This document shows positions 44,376 to 51,134 of a stretch of 64,000 nucleotides of DNA, piece after piece. Both the position numbers and the translations under genes were made by a program. The stretch spans positions 1 to 64,000 of the IMG/VR virus record IMGVR_UViG_3300021356_000016; one strand, given 5' to 3'. This stretch comes from a virus. Position 1 is the first letter of the stretch, and each line of letters opens with the position of its first letter. The notes beneath the pieces are model-generated. The model saw nothing but the letters and a program-made list of their open reading frames with translations. It was not told the origin of the DNA and did no database searches.

Positions 44376-44537
44376 TTAGATTCCTCCGTAACCTGCTTTG
44401 CGCAGCTTTGCATCAAGGTCTACACGGTCGACCGCAGATTCTAGATCTGCACGGTGACGACGATAATAGATTGCCGAACGTGTGACAGCTTCTCTTGCTG
44501 CAATCCAAGACTTGAACCAATTTTTAATTTTACTCAT
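44376..44537 (-). CDS. small basic protein, unknown
   Basis: This 53-residue protein (MSKIKNWFKSWIAAREAVTR, then YYRRHRADLESAVDRVDL) is amphipathic at the N-terminus. ATG 44537 is preferred because AGGAG lies before it. A longer reading starts in the tmRNA terminator region and is unlikely. It is the first gene after the tmRNA locus. No family was recognised. Confidence 0.6.
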   Translation of the reverse strand: MSKIKNWFKSWIAAREAVTRSAIYYRRHRADLESAVDRVDLDAKLRKAGYGGI

Positions 44538-44586
44538 AACTTTTCTCCTGTGTGTGTTGTGTGTGTAAAATTTGCTCCGTTTGGGC

Positions 44587-44610
44587 AAAAAGGACGGAGC
44601 AACTCCTCCT
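44587..44610 (-). terminator. intrinsic terminator of the tmRNA
   Basis: On the minus strand AGGAGGAG-TTG-CTCCGTCCT forms an 8-bp stem with a bulged G, followed by TTTTT. It starts eight bases after the tag stop codon and ends the tmRNA transcript. Confidence 0.8.
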
Positions 44611-44617
44611 GCTACTC

Positions 44618-44662
44618 TTAGGCAGCTAGAGCCGTTTCAGGCTCAAAGTAAGCATCGTTTGC
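44618..44662 (-). other. tmRNA proteolysis-tag reading frame
   Basis: Reading from the resume codon GCA (44662-44660) gives ANDAYFEPETALAA then TAA. The AND start and ALAA end are the classic features of tmRNA tags, the latter recognised by ClpXP-type proteases. Confidence 0.93.
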
Positions 44663-44749
44663 GTTTACTTTAGTTTGCTAGTTTTACATCATTCGCCTGA
44701 TGAATCGTCAGTTTACCTTATCTCACCACGTCGAAACCTTGTCACCCCC

Positions 44750-44825
44750 ATCAAAAGTACTCGCACCATTCCCTACGGGCAGTTGGTTGGTGGTCCTCGT
44801 CTGCCAACGATTGTTCGAGTACTTT
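44750..44825 (-). other. tmRNA intervening (processed) segment
   Basis: 76 bases separate the CCA end of the acceptor piece from G1 of the coding piece. AAAAGTACTCG-type arms (44826-44816 and 44763-44753) form a perfect 11-bp stem that brings both ends together, as expected for a segment removed by processing. Confidence 0.88.
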
Positions 44826-44896
44826 TGGTGGAGGTGGGGAGAATCGAACTCCCGTCCGCAATGCCTCCAGTTTACATCATACGATTATTCTGATTA

Positions 44897-44980
44897 AGAA
44901 ACATACTAGGTTTTGGATTCGAACCTTGTCCTAGTGTTGTCCATCTGCACGTCCCACCGTACTGAACCTAGTATGTTTCT
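44897..44980 (-). ncRNA. tRNA-like element with a 16-bp closing stem in the tmRNA leader
   Basis: AGAAACATACTAGGTT (minus strand from 44980) pairs perfectly over 16 bp with its complement at 44912-44897, enclosing 52 bases. Inside are a D-arm-like GTAC-GGTGGGAC-GTGC hairpin and a T-loop-like GGTTCGAATCC (44925-44915). No anticodon stem can be drawn and the T stem has only two good pairs, so a working tRNA is unlikely. It lies between the tmRNA promoter and the acceptor piece. Confidence 0.6.
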
Positions 44981-44987
44981 ATTTATG
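44980..44987 (-). promoter_or_regulatory. near-match late promoter box at the tmRNA leader
   Basis: The minus strand reads CATAAATA, one mismatch from the late consensus, just before the 16-bp stem. It could add late expression of the tmRNA; it may also be chance. Confidence 0.35.
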
Positions 44988-44992
44988 TATCT

Positions 44993-45021
44993 ATTCTAAC
45001 AAGTACTAATCACAATGTCAA
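44993..45021 (-). promoter_or_regulatory. strong sigma70-like promoter of the tmRNA locus
   Basis: TTGACA (45021-45016), a 17-base spacer, and TAGAAT (44998-44993) on the minus strand. The -35 is perfect and the -10 is 5/6. It overlaps the gap after the secreted-protein gene and points into the tRNA-like element and tmRNA. Confidence 0.8.
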
Positions 45022-45024
45022 TAG

Positions 45025-45414
45025 TTAAACGGGTCCGACTGTGCCTTCAAGAACTTGTTTTCCTTTTTCAATCACACAATAAAAGTTCCCATCTGTTCTT
45101 ACAATAGCAAATTCATTTGTGTTTTCATTGTGATAAAACAAAACATATATACTATCTTCATTTACAAGTTCAGTCTTTGCCGTGAACTTAGAAAAAGTAT
45201 AACCTTCTATATCAACAAGTTTCTTAAAGTTCTTTTTGTCCGTGCAAAAAATTGGCATAGTAAATATTTGCATCTCTGGTTTATCACTTTCCTGCATTTC
45301 TTCTTTTGGCTCTACTTTCTTTTCCCAAAACGGAGATGGGATTGACGTTTGCGCATTTGCATATTGTGCAAATGTAGCCAAAAGAACGATGCTTAAAAAC
45401 GGTAGTATATTCAT
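45025..45414 (-). CDS. exported protein of unknown function
   Basis: This 129-residue protein has a clear signal peptide (hydrophobic ILPFLSIVLLATFA core, cleavage after ANA at about residue 21). The mature part begins QTSIPSPFWEKKVEPKEE and holds a two-Cys beta domain (IFCTDKKNFKKLVDIEGYTF, then FAIVRTDGNFYCVIEKGKQ), with the Cys possibly disulphide-bonded in the periplasm. I do not recognise the family. It is coupled to the nuclease gene upstream by a 4-base overlap, and the tmRNA promoter lies just past its stop. Confidence 0.7.
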   Translation of the reverse strand: MNILPFLSIVLLATFAQYANAQTSIPSPFWEKKVEPKEEMQESDKPEMQIFTMPIFCTDKKNFKKLVDIEGYTFSKFTAKTELVNEDSIYVLFYHNENTNEFAIVRTDGNFYCVIEKGKQVLEGTVGPV

Positions 45415-46061
45415 AGTGCTAACCTCTCTGTGAAAAATTTGTGTTCTCTGTAATCATTTGGATTTGATAAGAACGTTTGTGGTTTATCATTTTCAACAGC
45501 AATCAGAACAATGTTATGATGAATCTCATCGCCGTACATTTCTTCAAACATGAAAGAATATGCAGCACACTGTAGAAAATAGTCTTCAATAGATTCTTGT
45601 TTCTTTTGACGAGAAGAAGTCTTGAAATCTATAACACAACGAAAGCCATCACAGTTGGCAATGCAATCGACCTGTCCTGCTAGCTTATACTTATGTGAGA
45701 ATAGAAATGCTTCTTGCATGTACACACTTGCGATGTTCGTGTCAAGATATCCTTGTATCGATTTGAACAACTGCACGTGTGGTGGCATGTGACCTTCAAG
45801 GTAGTCCTGTTTACCATTAAGATAATCCTCAATGATTTTATGAACCTTTGTACCTCTTTTTGAAGCAACTCGAGAAACTCGGTTTGCTTCTTCCTCGCCT
45901 ACTCTTTTTCGCCATTCAAAAAAAGCTTTCTTGTTATTTGATGCTTTGCCGATAGCCGTCGTTACGCTTTCATACTTTTCGTCTGTACCAGGTATTTGAT
46001 ACATACGACCCTCGGGTGTGGTTACCCGTTTCATAGTATATGGTTGGTATTGTTTCACCAT
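45411..46061 (-). CDS. RecB/Cas4-like PD-(D/E)XK nuclease
   Basis: This 216-residue protein shows the PD-(D/E)XK motif series: RGTKVHKIIEDYL with His74, AGQVDCIAN with Asp132, VIDFKTSS with Asp145 and Lys147, and the QCAAYSFMFEEMY motif with Gln164. These match the RecB nuclease / Cas4-like exonuclease family common in marine T4-like phages. It probably degrades or trims DNA in recombination or host genome breakdown. The start overlaps the previous gene. Confidence 0.85.
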   Translation of the reverse strand: MVKQYQPYTMKRVTTPEGRMYQIPGTDEKYESVTTAIGKASNNKKAFFEWRKRVGEEEANRVSRVASKRGTKVHKIIEDYLNGKQDYLEGHMPPHVQLFKSIQGYLDTNIASVYMQEAFLFSHKYKLAGQVDCIANCDGFRCVIDFKTSSRQKKQESIEDYFLQCAAYSFMFEEMYGDEIHHNIVLIAVENDKPQTFLSNPNDYREHKFFTERLAL

Positions 46062-46366
46062 TTGATTTCTTTCTTTTTCCGTAAGTGTTTATCAACAAGT
46101 TGTCTACGTTTTACTGATTTAGAATCCTTTGAACCATACTTATCAGCATGTGGACTGTATGGATTTGCATCAGCAACCTTTGACATTACTTCACTAAATG
46201 CGCCATCAGTTCGACCTTTTAGATTAACACCAGCAACAATCGATGGTGCTTGTGGTACTTGTTTAACGTGTGGGTTTTCTTTTAGAAAATCAGTCATTGC
46301 ACTGATAGAACAAAGTTCTTCCCAGTATTCATCCGACTCGGTATTATGAAAAATGTAAGTCGGCAT
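46055..46366 (-). CDS. conserved small phage protein (FmdB-like layout without Cys)
   Basis: This 103-residue protein (MPTYIFHNTESDEYWEEL, then LKENPHVKQVPQAPSIVAG, basic C-terminus) resembles the family of FmdB-like small proteins of cyanophages, though the CxxC zinc knuckle of FmdB is missing. ATG 46366 is preferred over 46369 because AAGGAG lies seven bases before it. The function is unknown; a regulatory role is a guess. Confidence 0.65.
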   Translation of the reverse strand: MPTYIFHNTESDEYWEELCSISAMTDFLKENPHVKQVPQAPSIVAGVNLKGRTDGAFSEVMSKVADANPYSPHADKYGSKDSKSVKRRQLVDKHLRKKKEIKW

Positions 46367-46686
46367 CATTCTTCTCCTTTGTAGTATCGTTCATTGTAAT
46401 AGTCCAACATTCGTTTCATCACTCTGTCTTCTTGACTATATTCATTCTTATATAGTCCATTGAAACTAGCCTTTGGATGAGTACGATTCAGTTCAAACTT
46501 ACCGCACCAATAATCTAATCGTTGAACATTCATAACTTCAGGCGCATATCTACATTCACCAGCTGAATCGGATAGACAAAAAACTTCGTTATACTTATTC
46601 GCTTTTTCTAATTCTTCGTCATGATACTGATAAAAATAAACGCACATATCACAAGACCATTTTTCTGGATTTGTGTGTTCAGCCAT
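46366..46686 (-). CDS. Cys-rich small protein, unknown
   Basis: This protein of 106 residues has five Cys spaced as C..C (WSCDMCVYFY), VFCLSD, AGECRYAP and DYWCGKFE, which suggests metal binding (Fe-S or zinc). ATG 46686 is chosen because GGAG lies eight bases before it. It overlaps the stop of the small gene before it and the start of the gene after it. No family was recognised. Confidence 0.65.
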   Translation of the reverse strand: MAEHTNPEKWSCDMCVYFYQYHDEELEKANKYNEVFCLSDSAGECRYAPEVMNVQRLDYWCGKFELNRTHPKASFNGLYKNEYSQEDRVMKRMLDYYNERYYKGEE

Positions 46687-46864
46687 CACTCGTACTCCGT
46701 TCCCATTGTAGAGTGATAGTATCATTAGTTGCATTTAACAGAACTCTTACGTTATCACTTACACCAATATGCTTAGACCTTACGAGTTCAATCAGCGTTT
46801 CACGACTGATTACAAGTTCATTGAACTCAACAGTTTTAGTTTTAACAAGTTTTTCTAAGTTCAT
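46679..46864 (-). CDS. small protein, unknown
   Basis: This 61-residue protein (MNLEKLVKTKTVEFNELVIS) has a mixed alpha-beta pattern. The ATG at 46864 overlaps the stop of the gene upstream (ATGA), which fixes the start and implies coupled translation. No family was recognised. Confidence 0.6.
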   Translation of the reverse strand: MNLEKLVKTKTVEFNELVISRETLIELVRSKHIGVSDNVRVLLNATNDTITLQWERSTSDG

Positions 46865-47418
46865 GCTGCTTCGCTCCACCAGGTTGGTACTTCACGACGA
46901 GTCCATTTTGCAAAGTCTTTCTTTGCTTTTAGATAATAATTACGATATGATGTAACCGCATCTTCCACAATGCACTCAGGATAATGCTGCATTGCTTTTG
47001 CAAACGGTGTTAATTTGCCAACAGGTAAATTATCTGGCACAATAGCTAATATCGTACCAATATCATTCTTAAAAAAAGCTGCGTGTTTCTTGCCATACCT
47101 GTATGTATATTCAAAAGAAAGAGCACTGTAGTGATTATACAGCCAGGAGTAATTAGCCGATGATTGCATAATCCATTGAGTACATGGATGATTAACGTGG
47201 CAAGCCTTCATTAGTATATTTTCACGAAAGTCTGATAAAGCCCAGTACTTAGGATTTGTTTTACCGGATTTAGATGGCCGCCGTGTTTCTATACCATCAA
47301 GTACACGATGAGCTGTCGATAACATTTGTGCTGATTCTGTTACCATTTTAACAACGTGCTTATCGCACATCATAACAGCAGATTCTACGGGAGACTTGTC
47401 AAGGACAAAAATGTTCAT
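46861..47418 (-). CDS. conserved phage protein, MNIFVLDxxP family
   Basis: This 185-residue protein has a highly conserved layout: NIFVLDKSPVESAVMMCDKH, then VVKMVTESAQMLSTAHRVLD, NHPCTQWIMQSSANYSWLYN, an EYTYRYGKKHA block, and FAKWTRREVPTWW at the end. Members occur in many marine phages. Some database entries label relatives as pyrimidine-dimer glycosylase-like, but the sequence does not resemble T4 DenV and I do not adopt that. The conserved Cys, His, Trp and Tyr suggest an enzyme. AGGTGAA precedes the ATG. Confidence 0.75.
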   Translation of the reverse strand: MNIFVLDKSPVESAVMMCDKHVVKMVTESAQMLSTAHRVLDGIETRRPSKSGKTNPKYWALSDFRENILMKACHVNHPCTQWIMQSSANYSWLYNHYSALSFEYTYRYGKKHAAFFKNDIGTILAIVPDNLPVGKLTPFAKAMQHYPECIVEDAVTSYRNYYLKAKKDFAKWTRREVPTWWSEAA

Positions 47419-47986
47419 AATTTAAATTCACCTTTACATTATCACTTATGGGTGCGTATACCTTTACTTCATTAGGATACGCAAAAATAAAGTCTACACT
47501 AGGGTTTGATTCAATCAACCATGCAAGAAACCGCATACGATTACGAGTATCTGGTAATGCAGCTCTTGTTTCCATTCCATAACAGTTGGTACCGTCATAA
47601 AGATTGGATGTAGCCATTATATCATCTACAATGAGAAAGTCAAACCCGAAACACATCAAATTTGTGTATCCCATTGCGATTGCATAACGCATTGCAACCA
47701 TACCAGCATTTGACCTAGGAGTAGGACCACTTGTGCGTCCGTAAACTTTGGGTGGTTCGTATCGGTCATTTTCATGTGGAAAGATACATCGGCTTTGATT
47801 GCTGTATGTTTTCTTGATTTCTTGAATCATCTTGTCGTCAATAGCTACAAGATAGTCAGGTTCAAAATCGCGATATAGTGCATTGCATCCAAAGATTGTA
47901 CCTACATCACGAAGTGCTTCTAGTTTTAACGTTTTTCGTGATGCACCGTTACCGATGATACATGCTGTAGTCGTCTTCGTGCTCAT
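47399..47986 (-). CDS. conserved phage protein with nucleotide/sugar-binding-like fold, unknown
   Basis: This protein of about 195 residues has an N-terminal ACIIGNGASRKTLKLEAL loop, a GTIFGCNALYRDFEPDYLVA strand with an IDD motif, and a FGFDFL strand later. This resembles phage proteins related to DUF115/glycosyltransferase-like folds. It overlaps its neighbours at both ends. ATG 47986 is taken because the conserved strand begins soon after it; 47998 is also possible. The function is unknown. Confidence 0.65.
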   Translation of the reverse strand: MSTKTTTACIIGNGASRKTLKLEALRDVGTIFGCNALYRDFEPDYLVAIDDKMIQEIKKTYSNQSRCIFPHENDRYEPPKVYGRTSGPTPRSNAGMVAMRYAIAMGYTNLMCFGFDFLIVDDIMATSNLYDGTNCYGMETRAALPDTRNRMRFLAWLIESNPSVDFIFAYPNEVKVYAPISDNVKVNLNYEHFCP

Positions 47987-48134
47987 CATATGGCCCATAG
48001 TTGTGATTGTTCTTTCTTTGCTTTCTTAACTTCTTAGATATCTTTTTAAAAGATTTCTTGTCTTTACTAGGATATTTATTTTTACCAGAATATCCATCTT
48101 CGATATCTTTTTCTCTACGATACGTCTTGCCCAT
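47949..48134 (-). CDS. small basic protein, unknown
   Basis: This 61-residue Lys/Arg-rich protein (MGKTYRREKDIEDGYSGKNK, then FKKISKKLRKQRKNN, acidic end) resembles small basic proteins of T4-like marine phages and may bind nucleic acid. GGAGGTAAT lies 12 bases before the ATG. It overlaps the next gene by 38 bases, more than is usual here. Confidence 0.6.
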   Translation of the reverse strand: MGKTYRREKDIEDGYSGKNKYPSKDKKSFKKISKKLRKQRKNNHNYGPYDEHEDDYSMYHR

Positions 48135-48146
48135 GACTACTTTTGA

Positions 48147-48590
48147 TTACCTCCATTTCTGTTCTAAATCAGGGTAAGCTTCTTCGAAAAGCTTCTTCGT
48201 TAAGCCTTTGTAAGGCATTTTTTTGAAACGTATAGATTCCATTAAATCAACATCATCGGGATCCAATGATTCCAAAAACTGTAGCCACAACTGTTCTCTT
48301 TTGGAACGTGTCATGTTGTCATATCCGTTTTGTGCTAAGAATGGTCTTACCTTGCGCATTGAAGCAATAAGCGTAGACTGTAAGTCAGTACTTTTCTTAT
48401 TCTTTTTAACTTCTGGTGTAGGAGTGTCGGGAAGTAACCAGATATACTTTTTGTTGTAGCACAAGTCAATGATCGCTTTTCGTACTTCAAAGTTTTCAAT
48501 CGGTTTACGAAGTTCTGCTATTTTTTCTTTCTTTGTCTTAAGTGCTGAAATGCGTTTTAGATATTCGCCAACACCTTCAATAACTGCCAT
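48147..48590 (-). CDS. conserved T4-like phage protein (DUF6433-like)
   Basis: This 147-residue protein has a Lys-rich N-terminus (GVGEYLKRISALKTKKEKI), YIWLLPDTPTPEV, and a helical C-terminal half. The WLLPxxxP segment is typical of a small family found next to replication genes in T4-like phages (I recall it as DUF6433). The function is unknown. GGAG precedes the ATG, and RNase H is immediately upstream. Confidence 0.65.
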   Translation of the reverse strand: MAVIEGVGEYLKRISALKTKKEKIAELRKPIENFEVRKAIIDLCYNKKYIWLLPDTPTPEVKKNKKSTDLQSTLIASMRKVRPFLAQNGYDNMTRSKREQLWLQFLESLDPDDVDLMESIRFKKMPYKGLTKKLFEEAYPDLEQKWR

Positions 48591-49456
48591 TAAAATTCTC
48601 CAATATATTCCATAAGATTTTTGAGTTTGTTTTTAACGAAATAAGGAAATAGTTTATTCCTGCTATTTACTTGATAGTTCTCATACATAGTTATGGTACT
48701 ATGGTACACCTCATCTGGTATTCTGTCAAGGTCGACAAGTGCTTGATTGCGCATCCAACCTCTCATCATCTTTTCATCACACCAATCTTGAGGATTATCT
48801 TGTTGCAACCACTCGGAAACATTCTTGGAACTTAATCTCTTTTGTTTCTTGCCGTCAACTACGAATGTGTCATCATCCGATAGAAAGTTAGGAATACCAT
48901 CACCTCTGTCACCACGAATGATATGTTCCCTAATATATAGGTGTGGTTGATTGTGTCTTACGAACTTCTTTTGTCCTGGTGAGTACTGTTCTACGTTAGC
49001 ATATTTTTGCAGTTGAACAAAATCTTTATCAGAAGAAAGAATCAATATCTTTTCTGTGCTCTCTGCATTTAGAAACACACCATATTTTTTACATATGGAA
49101 GCAATCACATCATCGGCTTCCGCACGTTCAACATGCAATACACGATATGGAAATACTTCTTTGAGCTCATCACGTACTTGGTTGAGTGCGGCAAATATCA
49201 AGTTCCAATTTAGACTTGATGCTTCTCTATCTTTCTTACGATGAGCTTTGTAATACGGAAAAATGTCTTTGCGCCAATAGTTCTTGTCATCACAGCAAAT
49301 AACCAACTCACCATATTTCTTTGAGAACATATTTTTTAGACTACGTATCTTGTTAAGTGTCATATGCCGAAACAAGTTAGTATCTACATTATTTTTCAAC
49401 TCTGGTAGTTGATACATATTTGCTAACATTACCTGATTTAAATCAATCAGTATCAT
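48590..49456 (-). CDS. rnh: T4-type RNase H / 5'-3' exonuclease
   Basis: This 288-residue protein matches T4 RNase H (305 residues), a FEN-family 5'-nuclease that removes Okazaki primers. Metal ligands are visible as Asp5 (ILIDLNQ), Asp56/Asp57 (VICCDDKNYWRKDIFPYYKA), Glu113-Asp115-Asp116 (AEADDVIA), Asp143 and Asp145 (SSDKDFVQLQKY), and RGDRGDGIPN for the later Asp pair. ATG 49456 is chosen because AGGAGG lies six bases before it; an ATG two codons earlier abuts that site. Confidence 0.92.
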   Translation of the reverse strand: MILIDLNQVMLANMYQLPELKNNVDTNLFRHMTLNKIRSLKNMFSKKYGELVICCDDKNYWRKDIFPYYKAHRKKDREASSLNWNLIFAALNQVRDELKEVFPYRVLHVERAEADDVIASICKKYGVFLNAESTEKILILSSDKDFVQLQKYANVEQYSPGQKKFVRHNQPHLYIREHIIRGDRGDGIPNFLSDDDTFVVDGKKQKRLSSKNVSEWLQQDNPQDWCDEKMMRGWMRNQALVDLDRIPDEVYHSTITMYENYQVNSRNKLFPYFVKNKLKNLMEYIGEF

Positions 49457-49751
49457 TATCATCCTCCTGAATGATTGCACCGGCATCTTTAAGAACACCG
49501 AGTATTAGATTCAAATGGTTTTCCCATTCGTGTTCATGTCCACGACCAGAAAGGAATGTTATACGTAATAGCTCGAGAATGTATCCTAAACGATTACATG
49601 CTTCTTGAGTAGTCAAAACATCCTCATAACCTAAATCGGCCATGTGCACTAAAAACGAATCAAATGCTTTATCCAAATCATCAGCGATAGACAAAGGTTC
49701 ATCTTCATTACTTACTGAAGGAAATTGTATCACATTGTTAGTTGTTTCCAT
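49443..49751 (-). CDS. conserved small acidic protein, unknown
   Basis: This 102-residue acidic protein (NNVIQFPSVSNEDEPLSIAD, then TTQEACNRLGYILELLRITF and a DDNDTD end) has a helical core. Similar small acidic proteins occur beside RNase H in marine T4-like phages. The start is coupled to the previous stop (TAATG). The function is unknown. Confidence 0.65.
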   Translation of the reverse strand: METTNNVIQFPSVSNEDEPLSIADDLDKAFDSFLVHMADLGYEDVLTTQEACNRLGYILELLRITFLSGRGHEHEWENHLNLILGVLKDAGAIIQEDDNDTD

Positions 49752-50878
49752 TATTTGAATACCTTAAGTAGAATTGTGTCATTATTTATCCGGCCTTTTG
49801 CAGTACCAGGTTTGGTATTAATACCATTTATTGTTTTCCGCAATGCTATTTTACCACACTCACTCAAGGTTGTCAATAGTTCATCTGGTTTTCTCAAACG
49901 CTTTGTGTATGATTTTTCTGAAAAGTTTTGCAATGTCGTGCCTTTAAAAGAAAAACCATCAGATGATGCAGATATGTAATAAGTAAGTTTTTTGTATTTA
50001 ACGTTGTAAGTAATGAGTTCGTTTGCTCCAATGATCTTCTCAGGAGAAACACTTACAAGTTTCAACTCATTAAAAGATTTCATATACTGCAGTTTAGCAA
50101 GTTGTTTGTTTGGTGTTGTAGATTTCTTTTGACGAGTTTTTCTTATCTTCTTGTTGTTGTTCTGCCAAATGTTCACGTCATCAATGATTGACTGCAGAAA
50201 CTTTATGAACCGATTTTTCTGTGCAGTTTTAATATGTGAATAGGCTTCAACAAGTTGCTTGTCTTCTTTGTTTTTAGCGGCAAGAACTTCGTCCAACATC
50301 GGTTGAAAACATTCTTTGATGAAGTTGCAGTTTGCGACTTTAATGCCGTTCCGTTGCAACCACTCATACATTGAAAAGGTTGATTTGTAGCCATTGTTTC
50401 TAAAGGCATCAATCTCTTCTTCGACCTCGCCGAGCAGTGAGTTCATTTTTTCTTGCATTCTATCCTTAACAGAAAGAATTTTGACATTAGATTTTTCTTT
50501 AATAACTATTTCTTCTTGTTCTTCGTTCTTGCCCAATGCAATGATTTCTTTCAAAGCTTGAAAGAAGTTGTCCATTTGAGCATCTGAGAACTTGCATCCC
50601 ATATACATCATTCTTGCCATATAGCCAAGGTTAGGGGCAATTTTGATTGTAGGCACTCTTTTAATAAGAGCAACTTCTTTCTTGCTGCTTCTTGGATAGT
50701 TGTCGACAAGCAACTTTGCAGCAGATTTGTGGTCATTGAAATAGTTGTACCAATTGAAGGCTTTAACTAAATCACTTTTTGATGGCTCAGAATCTGGCCA
50801 AGTAGGTTCTTCACCATAGTATTTGGTGTCGAAGTTTTTTGGTACACGAGTTGTAACTGGCTTTTTAATACGAGGCAC
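49751..50878 (-). CDS. conserved T4-like marine phage protein, unknown
   Basis: This protein of 375 residues begins at GTG 50878 (MPRIKKPVTTRVPKNF). AGGAGC lies seven bases before that GTG; ATG 50902 is upstream of this site and is disfavoured. Features: KYYGEEPTWPDSEPSKSDLV, a long helical charged middle (residues about 100-260), and a basic C-terminus (RKTRQKKSTTPNKQLAKLQY) with a small beta domain at the end. Relatives occur next to DNA-metabolism genes in T4-like marine phages. No catalytic motif was found. Confidence 0.7.
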   Translation of the reverse strand: MPRIKKPVTTRVPKNFDTKYYGEEPTWPDSEPSKSDLVKAFNWYNYFNDHKSAAKLLVDNYPRSSKKEVALIKRVPTIKIAPNLGYMARMMYMGCKFSDAQMDNFFQALKEIIALGKNEEQEEIVIKEKSNVKILSVKDRMQEKMNSLLGEVEEEIDAFRNNGYKSTFSMYEWLQRNGIKVANCNFIKECFQPMLDEVLAAKNKEDKQLVEAYSHIKTAQKNRFIKFLQSIIDDVNIWQNNNKKIRKTRQKKSTTPNKQLAKLQYMKSFNELKLVSVSPEKIIGANELITYNVKYKKLTYYISASSDGFSFKGTTLQNFSEKSYTKRLRKPDELLTTLSECGKIALRKTINGINTKPGTAKGRINNDTILLKVFK

Positions 50879-50908
50879 AATATTGCTCCTATGCAAAAAC
50901 ATACATCT

Positions 50909-50914
50909 ATTATA
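50909..50914 (-). promoter_or_regulatory. -10-like TATAAT before the 375-residue gene
   Basis: The minus-strand TATAAT lies about 31 bases before GTG 50878, with no good -35. A TATAAATC box at 50998-50991 is a possible late-type element. The divergent gap 50879-51134 otherwise holds only the plus-strand promoter at 51041 and no further structure I can support. Confidence 0.35.
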
Positions 50915-51040
50915 ATATGTATGGTGTTCAAAAAAAACTAATAAAAAGTTAATGAGATCAACCACTTATGGGTTTGGTGTCTAAGTCATTGATTTATAAC
51001 GACTTTTTGTAAGTAATTGATTCTCAAACGAAAAAAACTG

Positions 51041-51069
51041 TTGCATTCTGTGCTTGAATGACCTATAAT
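51041..51069 (+). promoter_or_regulatory. strong sigma70 promoter for the plus-strand early block
   Basis: TTGCAT (51041-51046), a 17-base spacer, then TATAAT (51064-51069). The -10 is perfect and the -35 is 4/6. It lies 66 bases before the DUF932 start and probably drives an early transcript through the tRNA and small genes. Confidence 0.8.
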
Positions 51070-51134
51070 AGATCCATGATTTGCATTGATGCATTTCGTT
51101 CTTAAAACTTTTTGACCTTGGAGGTTCTTATATT

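Larger units (their letters stand above)
44587..44890 (-). ncRNA. ssrA: circularly permuted two-piece tmRNA (ssrA)
   Basis: The locus has the permuted order of alphaproteobacterial tmRNA: first the acceptor piece, then a removable loop, then the coding piece. The acceptor piece ends at 44826 with encoded CCA and has a perfect T arm (GGGAG-TTCGATT-CTCCC, 44853-44837). The coding piece starts at 44749 with GGGGGTGACAAGGTTTCGAC. GGGGGTG (44749-44743) and CACCTCC (44836-44830) form a 7-bp acceptor stem with the G3-U70 pair that directs alanine charging, and the discriminator is A. A 14-codon tag frame follows at 44662-44618. A sigma70 promoter lies upstream and a terminator downstream. The 5' limit of the acceptor piece (about 44880-44890) is estimated. 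tmRNA with SmpB rescues stalled ribosomes; no SmpB gene is visible here. Confidence 0.93.

Noticed and set aside
44675-44897. Open frames on the plus strand over the tmRNA
   Set aside because: They lie antisense to the tmRNA pieces, have no ribosome sites, and the RNA structure explains the sequence.
44897-44980. Functional tRNA gene
   Set aside because: No anticodon stem can be drawn, the T stem has two good pairs, and the closing stem extends well past seven pairs.
46861-47418. Pyrimidine dimer glycosylase (DenV-like)
   Set aside because: The protein does not share the DenV N-terminal catalytic Thr or its helices as I know them, so I keep it as a conserved unknown.
50879-50965. Upstream N-terminal extension of the 375-residue protein
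   Set aside because: The AGGAGC site sits inside that extension, seven bases before GTG 50878.
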